Below are positions 1-8,166 of a DNA stretch of 64,000 bases, piece by piece. The stretch is from the NCBI GenBank assembly GCA_964471325.1, contig CAYYFL010000005.1, positions 1 to 64,000 on the forward strand. Reading direction: 5' to 3'. This DNA comes from Velamenicoccus sp964471325. GTDB lineage: Bacteria > Omnitrophota > Gorgyraeia > Velamenicoccales > Velamenicoccaceae. Below the pieces are notes generated by a model. It was not told the DNA's origin. It did not search any database and saw only the letters and a program-made list of their open reading frames with translations. Each line of letters starts with the position of its first letter. Position 1 is the stretch's first letter. The translations under genes and the position numbers were made by a program.

Positions 1-2
1 GG

Positions 3-1016
3 GATGGGACGGATTGGTGGGGACAGCACGGCATCCTGGAAGTCGATTTGGGGGCTGCGAAGGACATCACGAGTTTCCGGGTCCTTTGCGGGGGATCCAA
101 CGCAATACCTTCCCAGGGTTGGAAGTTGCAGTATTCCGATGACGGCGGGATCGGCGGGACCTGGGTCGATGCGACGCCGATGTATTACAGCTACGAAGTT
201 ACGGGAAGTCTTGACTTCGGCGCTCACCGCTATTGGCGGTGGTATGGCGGCCTGAACGCACAATATCACGACAACTGGCAAATCTTTACGCTCGAATTAA
301 GGATCACCAACACGAGCAACCCGGATATCGAAGTCCAGGTGCGGACGTCCCCCAACGCCGATATGTCGTCTCCGACGGATTGGTCGGACGCCCTGACGAA
401 TCCGGTCGGATCGAATATCGATGTTTTGGACCAGAGGTATATCCAATACAAGATTTCCTTCACGACGAACTCGACGACAAAGGACTACATCGAGGTCGAC
501 AGCATCAAGATCAATTACGATAACGTCGAGCCGGTGGGATATGGCAAAGTAAAGATCAATGGGAGCGATATAGAACCCGGATATCTTGAGGATAAAATTG
601 ACTACATCCATGATTCTATTTTTAATTTCTCCGCTGGCGACGTTATCTTTGCTAAGAGCGATACAGAGACAGACACGTCTAACGCAGCATATGTAAAAGC
701 TAAAGAAATTTTGGTTGGCGGTTCCGGAACAATCACTACGACTTTTCGAATGAGATCTTACGGAAACTCGACTGTTTATGGAAGAATTTATATTAATGGA
801 GTCGCCGTTGGAACAGAAAGATCGACTAATAGCTCAGTTTTTCAAACCTTTACAGAAAATATCGAAGTATCCGCAGGGGATTTAGTCCAACTATACATTA
901 AAATAACAGTTCAAAAATGTTATGTCGATCAATTCCGACTTAGTTGTAAGGAGTTTCTCGGTGGTTATGTTCGAATTTCAACGGTAGGCGGATCAGTTAT
1001 TGCAGAAGCGCCGTAA
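3..1016 (+). CDS. Phage tail/host-recognition-like protein, 5' truncated
   Basis: The reading frame is open to the left edge of the window, so the N-terminus is missing. The first visible residues (WWGQHGILEVDLGAAKDITS) resemble the start of a discoidin/F5-8C-type beta-sandwich, a carbohydrate-binding fold. The middle has beta-rich repeats of the kind seen in phage tail and exported adhesive proteins. From about position 590 the DNA becomes clearly more AT-rich than the first half, which suggests a mosaic C-terminal module. No catalytic motif is visible. It is followed after 18 bases by a string of tiny coupled genes, a prophage-like arrangement. A secreted adhesin is the alternative. Function is inference; the discoidin-like start is the only family hint. 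Confidence 0.5.
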   Translation, partial: DGTDWWGQHGILEVDLGAAKDITSFRVLCGGSNAIPSQGWKLQYSDDGGIGGTWVDATPMYYSYEVTGSLDFGAHRYWRWYGGLNAQYHDNWQIFTLELRITNTSNPDIEVQVRTSPNADMSSPTDWSDALTNPVGSNIDVLDQRYIQYKISFTTNSTTKDYIEVDSIKINYDNVEPVGYGKVKINGSDIEPGYLEDKIDYIHDSIFNFSAGDVIFAKSDTETDTSNAAYVKAKEILVGGSGTITTTFRMRSYGNSTVYGRIYINGVAVGTERSTNSSVFQTFTENIEVSAGDLVQLYIKITVQKCYVDQFRLSCKEFLGGYVRISTVGGSVIAEAP

Positions 1017-1034
1017 AGGAGGAGATTTTTAGTT

Positions 1035-1316
1035 ATGTCAAACGGAAACCTGAATGTCCACGATCAATGTCAAATGCAGGCCGCCTGGGGCGAGATCTGG
1101 ACGAAGGTCAAGATTTTTGACAAACATGTTGAAGAAGGTGAAGGCAAAGGCGGCCATCGGGACCGGCTTGCCCGCGTGGAGAATGATGTGCGGATGATTA
1201 AAGAAGAAAAACTCAACACCACAAAAGCGGCGCAATGGCGCATCAGCATCATCGTCGGGATCCTCTGTTCTTTGCCGACGTGGATCGGTTTGGCCATGCG
1301 CCTCTTTGGGAAATGA
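1035..1316 (+). CDS. Small membrane-anchored phage-type protein (XhlA-like)
   Basis: 93 residues. A charged N-terminal region of about 65 residues with heptad character (RLARVENDVRMIKEEKL) is followed by one hydrophobic C-terminal segment (IIVGILCSLPTWIGLAMRL). This layout, a cytoplasmic coiled coil plus a C-terminal membrane anchor, is that of phage XhlA/hemolysin-type and other lysis-cassette proteins. A GGAGGAG sequence lies upstream at about 1018, rather far from the ATG. It sits between a tail-like gene and other very small genes. Similarity is by architecture only, and the precise role is unknown. Confidence 0.45.
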   Translation: MSNGNLNVHDQCQMQAAWGEIWTKVKIFDKHVEEGEGKGGHRDRLARVENDVRMIKEEKLNTTKAAQWRISIIVGILCSLPTWIGLAMRLFGK

Positions 1317-1320
1317 TTCA

Positions 1321-1515
1321 ATGGCTTATAAGCCGATGTGCCACTTGCGCGACGAGTCTCAATGGGTGCAGCCCGTCCCTGGTGGGGCGTGGTTTAAATG
1401 GGTCTATGCAGTTTATAAGTGCAGGCACCTTGCTTATGCTATCGATCAGCTCAAGCACATGGACGCGCCGGCGTGCCCGCGCGATTCGAGGTGCCAAAAA
1501 TGGAGGCAAGCATGA
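1321..1515 (+). CDS. Hypothetical 64-residue protein
   Basis: Starts MAYKPMCHLRDESQWV just after the preceding gene and ends in a TGA that overlaps the next ATG (ATGA at 1512-1515), which argues for coupled translation. It has four cysteines (CHL, YKCRH, APACP, SRCQ) and several tryptophans but no motif I recognise. A longer in-frame start at 1306 would overlap the preceding gene. It is kept as a gene because it fills its slot exactly and shares the overlap pattern of its neighbours. Confidence 0.4.
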   Translation: MAYKPMCHLRDESQWVQPVPGGAWFKWVYAVYKCRHLAYAIDQLKHMDAPACPRDSRCQKWRQA

Positions 1516-1844
1516 AAATCGAATACGCGGCGATCATCGGAACTGTTTTGGTGGTATGGAACAGGATCATGGTTTTGTGGGACGCGCTGGTAAAGATTTC
1601 CGAGCCGATCGTCAAAGAGGTAGAACAGAGGGCAAAGGACGGGGAGATTGACCGGGCCGACCGCAAGGCCATCGCCCTGCTGGCCGTGGCCCGTCTGGAA
1701 GCCGAAGGAAAGATCAAGCTGAATTTTATGACACGCAGGATCATCTCGATCGTGATCGATCGCGTGGCCCAAAAGCTGCCAGACTTCCTGATTTCCAAAG
1801 GGGCCGTGGAGATCGTAACGAAAGCTAAAGAGGCCAAGCCATGA
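1512..1844 (+). CDS. Small membrane protein, holin-like
   Basis: 110 residues starting MKIEYAAIIGTVLVVWNRIM. One N-terminal membrane segment is followed by a charged, helical remainder (EVEQRAKDGEIDRADRKAIA). The size, single N-terminal membrane helix and position among tiny coupled genes resemble phage holin or lysis-associated proteins. The start at 1512 was chosen over the longer frame at 1419 because it overlaps the upstream stop as ATGA and removes a region shared with the previous gene. Family assignment is inference. Confidence 0.45.
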   Translation: MKIEYAAIIGTVLVVWNRIMVLWDALVKISEPIVKEVEQRAKDGEIDRADRKAIALLAVARLEAEGKIKLNFMTRRIISIVIDRVAQKLPDFLISKGAVEIVTKAKEAKP

Positions 1845-2011
1845 GCTGGCTCAGTGTCTGGCTCAAAAAGGGCGTTAGGGTCTCCAAGTCGTTGCCCTGG
1901 TTCGGAGAAAAAGGGCTCCCGGATCCCAACAGGTGGAACCCAGATGTCAGTAAAGAAACGATCAACAAGGAGATCGCAGGATCTCTAAAGAGGAAAGGAG
2001 AGGGTCAATGA
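1841..2011 (+). CDS. Hypothetical 56-residue protein
   Basis: A short frame starting MSWLSVWLKKGVRVSKSLPW. Its ATG overlaps the stop of the previous gene (ATGA at 1841-1844) and its TGA overlaps the ATG of the next (2008-2011), so it is locked into a chain of translational coupling. It is basic and tryptophan-rich at the N-terminus, with a proline-rich middle (GLPDPNRWNPD). No family recognised. The double overlap is the main evidence that it is translated. Confidence 0.5.
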   Translation: MSWLSVWLKKGVRVSKSLPWFGEKGLPDPNRWNPDVSKETINKEIAGSLKRKGEGQ

Positions 2012-2505
2012 GAAAACTGTTTTTGGTGTTGATGTTGGGCCTGCTCTTGAGCGGGTGCGGACTCGCGCAATGGTATGGGTTGGGCCACGCAGAAGAGGCG
2101 GCGCCGGCTGAGACAACCACGGCCACTACCGAGAAAACGACCGCGGCCACCCTGGACCTGGGAACGCTGATCGGCAAGCTGCCGAGCCTCAAGAACTCGG
2201 TGTTGTATTCGTTTGAGACCAACCAGGTCAAATACGCCATGAGCTTTTCCGTCCTGGGTTTCTTCAAAATGGCGGACGGGGAAAACCTCGTGAGCGTTGA
2301 TGCCATGTATGTGCCGGCCGATGAGATCGGTGCAATGGCCACGATCAAATTATTTAACCTTGGAAAATACATCACCTTCCCGATTCTTGAATACATAAAC
2401 TTGAGGCCAGGTGTCTTTGTCGGTGTGAACAATATTGGTTCCGGCATTGACGATATTGATTACGATTACGGCGCCGTGATCAGCATCATCGATATCAAGT
2501 TTTGA
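2008..2505 (+). CDS. Putative lipoprotein
   Basis: 165 residues. The N-terminus MRKLFLVLMLGLLLSGCGLA is a clear type II signal peptide with lipobox LSGC, so the mature protein should be lipidated at Cys-17. A low-complexity Thr/Ala linker (ETTTATTEKTTAATLD) precedes a domain with beta-strand character. A GGAG ribosome-binding site and an overlap with the upstream stop support the start. It is the last gene before a strong terminator. No function recognised; it closes the prophage-like run. Confidence 0.6.
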   Translation: MRKLFLVLMLGLLLSGCGLAQWYGLGHAEEAAPAETTTATTEKTTAATLDLGTLIGKLPSLKNSVLYSFETNQVKYAMSFSVLGFFKMADGENLVSVDAMYVPADEIGAMATIKLFNLGKYITFPILEYINLRPGVFVGVNNIGSGIDDIDYDYGAVISIIDIKF

Positions 2506-2552
2506 TGTTCCAGCAGCCGCGCGGCTCCTCCTTGCCGTGCGTCTCACCGCCG

Positions 2553-2587
2553 CCCCAGGGGCTTTGCCGGGCTCCTGGGGTTTTTTC
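2553..2587 (+). terminator. Rho-independent terminator
   Basis: Stem CCCCAGG (2553-2559) pairs with CCTGGGG (2574-2580) and is followed by six T. It ends the lipoprotein transcription unit. The stretch from here to the tRNA at 2806 is AT-rich and shows no gene. Confidence 0.8.
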
Positions 2588-2805
2588 TTGCCAAGAGGGG
2601 GCCTGCCGTGATATGATGGCACCTCATGAAATCGTTGAAATTTGAAGGGGAAAGCTGGCCAAAAATGGCCATCTGGTGGGCGGTTTCTGGAATGTGTCAA
2701 TTTTGTGCCAAAGTATATGACAAATATATCCAAATTTATACAAAGATATACACATCATTCTACGGGTAATTTCTCGACGACAAAAGACATAAATTATTGC
2801 TATAT

Positions 2806-2878
2806 GCCGATGTAGCTCAGTTGGTAGAGCAGCGCTTTCGTAAAGCGCGGGTCGAGGGTTCGATTCCCCCCATCGGCT
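2806..2878 (+). tRNA. tRNA-Thr(CGU)
   Basis: The acceptor GCCGATG (2806-2812) pairs with CATCGGC (2871-2877). The anticodon stem GCGCT/AGCGC encloses loop TTCGTAA with anticodon CGT (2839-2841). The T-loop TTCGATT is present. CCA is not encoded. The prophage-like genes end about 300 bases upstream, so this tRNA could be linked to an integration site, but no attachment repeat is visible within the window. Confidence 0.92.
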
Positions 2879-2920
2879 TATTTTCTTTATCGGTCAACTG
2901 GCCGACCAGTTGGCTTTCTT

Positions 2921-4183
2921 ATGGCCCGATTCCGCAATATTCTTCGAAACCGTAATTTTTCTCTTCTCTGGCTGGCGCAGATCATTTCGCAATTCGGCGA
3001 CAGGCTTGACCAGATGGCGTTGATCGCTCTTGTCTATCGTTATGCGCCCGGATCGACGACGCAGATGGCCAAGATCATGGCCTTTACCATCGTGCCCGTA
3101 TTCCTGATCGGTCCCATTGCCGGCGTGTATGTGGATCGCTGGGACAGGCGCCGGACGATGGTCGTCTGCGATATTCTCCGCGGCATCCTGATTCTTCTTA
3201 TCCCCCTGTGGCTGATGCGGCTGTCCTCTCTGTGGCCGATCTATATCGTCGTCTTTATCGTGTTTTCCCTGGCGCGCTTTTATGTGCCGGCCAAGATGTC
3301 CATCATCCCGGACCTGGTGAAGGCCGACGATCTGCTTTTGGCGAATTCTCTGGTGAATACGACGGGGATGGTTGCCGCCATGTTCGGCTTCGGCCTCGGC
3401 GGTATCCTTGTCGGCATGGTGGGGGCCCAGGGCGGTTTTACGATCGACGGCGCCAGCTTTTTGATCTCGGGTATCATGATCTTTTTCTTAAGCACGAAGC
3501 TCATCCGGCAGGCCAAGAAGGAGAAGCTGATCGAGGTGGGTAAGGATATCGCGGATGTGATCCGTAAATCCGCCCTGGAAGAGATGAAGGACGCGGTCAT
3601 GTTCCTGAAGAAAGACCCGCGCATAAGCTCTTGTTTCGGGATCCTTTTCTTCCTATGGGCGGCGCTGGGCGCGGTTTATGTGGTAGCGATCGTTTTCGTG
3701 CAGGAGGCCTTTGCTTCCGTCACCAAGGAGCTCGGTCTCTTGGTGGTCGCGCTCGGCCTGGGCCTGTTTGCCGGCTCCCTGGGTTATGGCCGTCTGGGCC
3801 AAAAGACCTCGGGGATGAGGACGATTTTCGCTTGTATTCTGGCGGCGGGGGTGATATTATCTGGCTTTGTCGTGGCTGTTATCCGGCTGCCCCACTTACT
3901 GTTAGCGATGGGCCTGGCTTTCATCCTCGGTCTTGCCGTATCCCCCATCATGACGGTTACCAATACCATGGTGCATCAGCTGACGGACAATTCCATGCGC
4001 GGCAAGGTCTTCAGTTCGCTCGAAGTCATCATGCACCTGGGTTTTCTGGCGAGCATGATGATCGCCGCGCCCCTGGCCGACCGCATCGGTTCGGTGAAGA
4101 TCCTCCTGGGCGTCAGCGCTTTTCTGGTCATCGCGGGCATTGGAGGGTTACTGAAGTTTTATGGTCAGGATCGAAGAGCATAA
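2921..4183 (+). CDS. MFS transporter
   Basis: 420 residues with about 12 hydrophobic segments. It begins RNFSLLWLAQIISQFGDRLD, typical of the MFS_3/EntS-like exporter branch, and carries the loop 2-3 signature VYVDRWDRRRTM (G-x-x-x-D-R-x-x-R-R). It is an inner-membrane proton-driven exporter of unknown substrate. Its last 23 bases overlap the start of rnfC, so it is probably the first gene of that operon. Whether it serves the Rnf system is unknown. Confidence 0.8.
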   Translation: MARFRNILRNRNFSLLWLAQIISQFGDRLDQMALIALVYRYAPGSTTQMAKIMAFTIVPVFLIGPIAGVYVDRWDRRRTMVVCDILRGILILLIPLWLMRLSSLWPIYIVVFIVFSLARFYVPAKMSIIPDLVKADDLLLANSLVNTTGMVAAMFGFGLGGILVGMVGAQGGFTIDGASFLISGIMIFFLSTKLIRQAKKEKLIEVGKDIADVIRKSALEEMKDAVMFLKKDPRISSCFGILFFLWAALGAVYVVAIVFVQEAFASVTKELGLLVVALGLGLFAGSLGYGRLGQKTSGMRTIFACILAAGVILSGFVVAVIRLPHLLLAMGLAFILGLAVSPIMTVTNTMVHQLTDNSMRGKVFSSLEVIMHLGFLASMMIAAPLADRIGSVKILLGVSAFLVIAGIGGLLKFYGQDRRA

Positions 4184-5456
4184 ACATCTCACTGAGAACA
4201 AACCTATCGAACAGGCGGCCCTGCCTCGCCGCGTGGTCATCCCCCTTATACAACATTTAGGAAAAAGACTCGACCGGGTGCTTGTCAAGACACAGGACCA
4301 TGTCAGGCGCGGCGATTGCCTGGCGACGTCGGACAAGGGCGTTTTTGCTCCGGTGCATGCGTCCATCTCCGGGACGGTCAAACAGGTCGTCGATTTTCCG
4401 CATCCGATTTTTGGTTTTTGCCGGGCCATTGAGATAGAGACGGACGATAAAGACGAGGCGGCGGAGTCGATGAAGCCCCGGACGGCCGGGGAGGTCGCCT
4501 CGCTGACGGCGGCCGATATCAGGACCATTGTTTTTGAGTCCGGCATCGTCGGTCTCGGCGGCGCCACGTTCCCGACACATATCAAGCTGGCGCCCGCCCA
4601 GCCGATAAGGGATTTTATCGTCAACGGCGCGGAGTGCGAACCGTATTTGACGGCGGACAGCCGGCTCATGATCGAGAAATCCCGCCAGATTATCGAGGGG
4701 GTCAAGCTTGTCGCCAGGACCATACAGCCGGAGAATGTTTTTATCGCCATCGAGGATAATAAGCCGCAGGCCATCCGTCGCATGAAGGAAGCGGCCGGGC
4801 CGCTGGGGTGGCACGTGGTCGTCCTGAAGACGACCTATCCGCAGGGCGGCGAGAAGCAGGTGATCAAATCGTGTCTTCGCCGCGAGGTCCCGTCGGGAAA
4901 ACTCCCTTTTGATATCGGCGTCCTCGTGCAGAATGTCGGTACGGTGTTTGCCGTTTACGAGGCCGTTTATTTCCGTAAACCTCTTTATGAGCGCGTGATG
5001 ACGGTCTCCGGCACATGCCTGGAGAATCCGAAGAATCTTTTGGTGCGTTTGGGGACGCCGGTGAAAGACCTTTTGGAGCAGTGCGGGCCGATGACAAGGG
5101 AGCCCAAGAGGATCATCATGGGCGGGCCGATGATGGGTATTGCCCAGTTCACGCCTGAAGCGCCGGTGATCAAAGGGACGAGCGGCATCCTGGCCTTAGA
5201 TGAGGATGAGGAAAAGGAACAGGAAGAGTCTTTTTGCGTGCGTTGCGGGCAGTGTGTCGAGAATTGTCCCATAGGCCTGAATCCGGGCCTGATCGCGCTG
5301 GCCATCGCCAAAGGGCGTCTGGACCTGGCGGAGGATTACGGGATCATGGATTGTATTGAATGCGGCCTCTGCGCCTATCTGTGTCCGGGCCGGCGCCACA
5401 TTGTTCAGGCGATCAAGGCGGCGAAAATCAAAATCAGGAAATCCCATGCAAAATAA
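4161..5456 (+). CDS. rnfC: Rnf complex subunit RnfC
   Basis: 431 residues. RnfC is the peripheral NADH-oxidising subunit of the Rnf ferredoxin:NAD+ oxidoreductase, which couples the redox reaction to Na+ or H+ transport. The NADH/FMN-binding core includes GLGGATFPTHIKL. Two ferredoxin-type cluster motifs lie near the C-terminus: CVRCGQCVENCP around residue 360 and CIECGLCAYLCP around residue 398. The N-terminal biotinyl-like domain contains the HASISGTVKQV segment. The gene overlaps the MFS gene upstream and rnfG downstream by 11 bases. Confidence 0.95.
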   Translation: MVRIEEHKHLTENKPIEQAALPRRVVIPLIQHLGKRLDRVLVKTQDHVRRGDCLATSDKGVFAPVHASISGTVKQVVDFPHPIFGFCRAIEIETDDKDEAAESMKPRTAGEVASLTAADIRTIVFESGIVGLGGATFPTHIKLAPAQPIRDFIVNGAECEPYLTADSRLMIEKSRQIIEGVKLVARTIQPENVFIAIEDNKPQAIRRMKEAAGPLGWHVVVLKTTYPQGGEKQVIKSCLRREVPSGKLPFDIGVLVQNVGTVFAVYEAVYFRKPLYERVMTVSGTCLENPKNLLVRLGTPVKDLLEQCGPMTREPKRIIMGGPMMGIAQFTPEAPVIKGTSGILALDEDEEKEQEESFCVRCGQCVENCPIGLNPGLIALAIAKGRLDLAEDYGIMDCIECGLCAYLCPGRRHIVQAIKAAKIKIRKSHAK

Positions 5457-6042
5457 CTTTGTCAGGTATGCGGCGACACTGGCCATCATCTGTTTGGCGG
5501 CTTCAGGGCTTTTGAGCGTTGTATATAACGTGACGCAGCCGAAGATCGCCGCCCAGGCGAAAATGGAGGAAGAATCGGCCCTTAAGGATGTCTATCCCGG
5601 GGCGGCGCGTTTTGAACCGGTGGAAGGCAAGGGAAATATTTTTTATTACAAGGCCTTGAATGTATCGGGCGATCTTCTGGGATATGCCTTTAAGGCGGAA
5701 AAGAAGGGATATTCCAGCACGATCGTGACCATGGTGGGCATGGATACCAACGGGATCATTCAGCGCATCAAGATTTTGTCGCAGAACGAGACGCCTGGAC
5801 TCGGGTCGCGTATCGAAGAGGTCAGGCAAAAAGAGACGTTCTGGGATGTTGTCCTCAGGAAGGCCAAGATCGCCGAGAGGCCTCGGCCGTGGTTTCAGAC
5901 CCAGTTCGAGTCCAAGAGCTATAAGGGCCTGGAGCACAATGTGGAAACGATCACGGGCGCCACGATTTCTTCTCTGGCCGTCATCGTTTCCGTCGAAGAA
6001 AAAGCCGGGAAAATCATGGAGAGCGTACAAGATGGCCGATAA
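5446..6042 (+). CDS. rnfG: Rnf complex subunit RnfG
   Basis: 198 residues. One N-terminal membrane helix (YAATLAIICLAASGLLSVVY) is followed by an extracytoplasmic FMN-binding domain. The flavinylation motif is TITGATISS near the C-terminus, where FMN is covalently attached to a threonine in this family. The segment NETPGLGSRIEE is also typical. The ATG at 5446 lies within the end of rnfC and is preceded by AGGAAA. RnfG usually follows RnfD; here it precedes it. Confidence 0.93.
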   Translation: MQNNFVRYAATLAIICLAASGLLSVVYNVTQPKIAAQAKMEEESALKDVYPGAARFEPVEGKGNIFYYKALNVSGDLLGYAFKAEKKGYSSTIVTMVGMDTNGIIQRIKILSQNETPGLGSRIEEVRQKETFWDVVLRKAKIAERPRPWFQTQFESKSYKGLEHNVETITGATISSLAVIVSVEEKAGKIMESVQDGR

Positions 6043-6991
6043 ATTTTTTGTGGCACATGCTCCTCATATGCGTAAAAACGAGTCCATCACCGGCATCATG
6101 TGGCGGGTCAATCTGGCGTTGATCCCGGCGGGCCTCGTGGCCCTTTTTATCTTCGGGCCTTCGGCGCTGTGGGTGGTCGCCTCGAGCGTCCTGGCGGCTG
6201 TCGGGACCGAGGCCCTGATCCAGAAGACGCGGGGACAAAGAGTGACCGTTTACGACGGCAGCGCTTTTATGACGGGGCTCTTGTTGGCTTATAACCTTCC
6301 GGCGCACTGCCCGGTTTGGGTGGCGGCGGCCGGCAGTATCTTTGCCATCGCCATCGCCAAGCAGGCCTTCGGCGGATTGGGCCGGAATATTTTTAATCCG
6401 GCTTTGGCCGGCCGGGCGTTTCTTATGGCGGCATGGCCGAAATACATGACGACGTTCACCAAGCCGTTCATCTATGACGCCGTGACGCAGGCGACGCCCT
6501 TGTCTCTTATCAAGGAAGGCAAGGCCTCGGGGGTTGTCGATCTCGGCCTTTCCTATTGGGACCTTTTGATCGGCAACCGCGGCGGCGCGCTCGGCGAGGT
6601 GTGCATCCTGGCCTTGCTTTTGGGGGGCGTTTATCTTTTGTACAAAGGCATCATCAGCTGGCATATCCCGGTCAGCTATGTGGTCACCGTCGCTGTTTTC
6701 ATGTGGGCATTCGGTTCCCCGGATGGTTTCGGCCGGGGCGATGCGCTTTTTCAGGTCCTCTCCGGCGGCCTGGTCCTGGGCGCGTTCTTCATGGCGACGG
6801 ATTATGTGACGTCGCCGGTCACTAAAAAGGGCCAGGTGATTTTCGGCGTCTGCTGCGGCCTGTTGACAGGCATCATCCGCCGCTGGGGCGGATACCCCGA
6901 AGGCGTATGCTATTCCATCCTGATCATGAATGCGGCTGCTCCGCTGATCGATCGTTTCGTGCAGAAGCGCAGATATGGAGCGACTCGATGA
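6032..6991 (+). CDS. rnfD: Rnf complex subunit RnfD
   Basis: 319 residues, polytopic with roughly nine to ten hydrophobic segments. It belongs to the NqrB/RnfD family, which carries a covalently bound flavin. Recognisable pieces are the LAYNLP loop, GGLGRNIFNPALAGRAFL and the flavinylation-type QATPLS. The start at 6032 overlaps the rnfG stop by 11 bases; upstream in-frame starts would run deep into rnfG and were rejected. It ends in an ATGA overlap with rnfE. Confidence 0.93.
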   Translation: MADKFFVAHAPHMRKNESITGIMWRVNLALIPAGLVALFIFGPSALWVVASSVLAAVGTEALIQKTRGQRVTVYDGSAFMTGLLLAYNLPAHCPVWVAAAGSIFAIAIAKQAFGGLGRNIFNPALAGRAFLMAAWPKYMTTFTKPFIYDAVTQATPLSLIKEGKASGVVDLGLSYWDLLIGNRGGALGEVCILALLLGGVYLLYKGIISWHIPVSYVVTVAVFMWAFGSPDGFGRGDALFQVLSGGLVLGAFFMATDYVTSPVTKKGQVIFGVCCGLLTGIIRRWGGYPEGVCYSILIMNAAAPLIDRFVQKRRYGATR

Positions 6992-7581
6992 AAAGACTCT
7001 GGCATGAATTTATTAAGGGCATTTTTTCGGAAAACCCCATCTTTTTTATCGTCCTCGGCCTCTGTCCGACGCTCGCCGTCTCGACATCCGTCAACAATGC
7101 CGTCGGCATGGGGTTGGCGGCGACGTTCGTTTTGGTCTGCTCCAACGTCATCATTTCGGCGATCCGCAGGTTCGTGCCGGACAAGATCCGCATCCCGTGC
7201 TATATCGTCGTGATCGCCGCCTTCGTCGTTATCGTCGAGATGGTCATGAAGGCCTATGCGCCGGCCTTAAACAGGGCGTTGGGCGTTTACGTGCCTTTGA
7301 TCGTCGTCAATTGTATCATCCTGGGCCGGGCCGAGGCCTTTGCGTCGAAAAACCCGGTTTTGCCGTCGTTGGCCGACGGCCTGGGGATGGGTCTGGGGTT
7401 CACTCTGGCGCTCCTCATCATCTCGACGATCCGCGAGACCCTCGGCAGCGGCACCCTGGCGGGTTTAAGCATTTCTCATCGTTTTGAGCCGGCGCTTGTC
7501 CTGTCTCTGGCGCCGGGCGCGCTCCTCATCCTTGGGCTTCTTATGGGAGTCATTAAATGGGCAAGATCTTTGCGATCATAA
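6988..7581 (+). CDS. rnfE: Rnf complex subunit RnfE
   Basis: 197 residues with about six membrane segments, homologous to NqrD/RnfE. Hallmarks are the opening WHEFIKGIFSENPIFFIVLG, the LCPTLAVSTSV loop containing a conserved cysteine, and VYVPLIVVNCIILGRAEAFA. RnfE pairs with RnfA in the membrane around a shared intramembrane iron-sulfur centre. The start overlaps rnfD (ATGA) and the end overlaps rnfA by 25 bases, so the whole set is tightly coupled. Confidence 0.94.
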   Translation: MKRLWHEFIKGIFSENPIFFIVLGLCPTLAVSTSVNNAVGMGLAATFVLVCSNVIISAIRRFVPDKIRIPCYIVVIAAFVVIVEMVMKAYAPALNRALGVYVPLIVVNCIILGRAEAFASKNPVLPSLADGLGMGLGFTLALLIISTIRETLGSGTLAGLSISHRFEPALVLSLAPGALLILGLLMGVIKWARSLRS

Positions 7582-8159
7582 TCAGCAATCTCCTCATCAA
7601 CAACTACATCCTTTTTAAGTTCATGGGGCTTTGTCCTTTTTTGGGCGTTTCCAAGCAGACAAAACCCGCCTTCAGCATGGGCCTGGCCGTTATCTTTGTC
7701 CTGCTTTTGTCGGGCGTCATGACCTGGGCCGCCTACAATTATGTTTTGCTTCCTTTCAGGATCGATTATATGCGCACGGTCGTTTTTATCCTGGTCATCG
7801 CCGCATCGGTCCAGTTCATTGAGATGGTCATCTTAAAGATGTCGCCGGCGCTCTATCGCGCGCTTGGCATTTATCTGCCCTTGATCACGACCAACTGCGT
7901 CGTTCTGGGCGTGACGGTCATCAATACGGAAGATTTTTTTGTCGGCGGCAAGGCGATCGCCGGAAGCTTCGGCTATTCCGTGCTTCAGGTGTTTTGCGCC
8001 GGGGTCGGTTTTCTTTTTGTCCTGATGTTGATGTCGGGTATCCGCGAACGCCTTGAGCTGGCGGATATCCCCGAATCGATGGAGGGGCTCCCGATCGCCT
8101 TCATCATCGCTTCGATCATGAGCCTGGCCTTTATGGGGTTTGTGGGCATGAGGATATAA
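7557..8159 (+). CDS. rnfA: Rnf complex subunit RnfA
   Basis: 200 residues with six membrane segments, homologous to NqrE/RnfA. It has the typical NLLINNYILFKFMGLCPFLG opening with conserved cysteine and the inverted-topology partner motif IYLPLITTNCVVLGV. It forms the membrane core with RnfE. Seven bases separate it from rnfB. Confidence 0.94.
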   Translation: MGKIFAIIISNLLINNYILFKFMGLCPFLGVSKQTKPAFSMGLAVIFVLLLSGVMTWAAYNYVLLPFRIDYMRTVVFILVIAASVQFIEMVILKMSPALYRALGIYLPLITTNCVVLGVTVINTEDFFVGGKAIAGSFGYSVLQVFCAGVGFLFVLMLMSGIRERLELADIPESMEGLPIAFIIASIMSLAFMGFVGMRI

Positions 8160-8166
8160 CGGTAAT

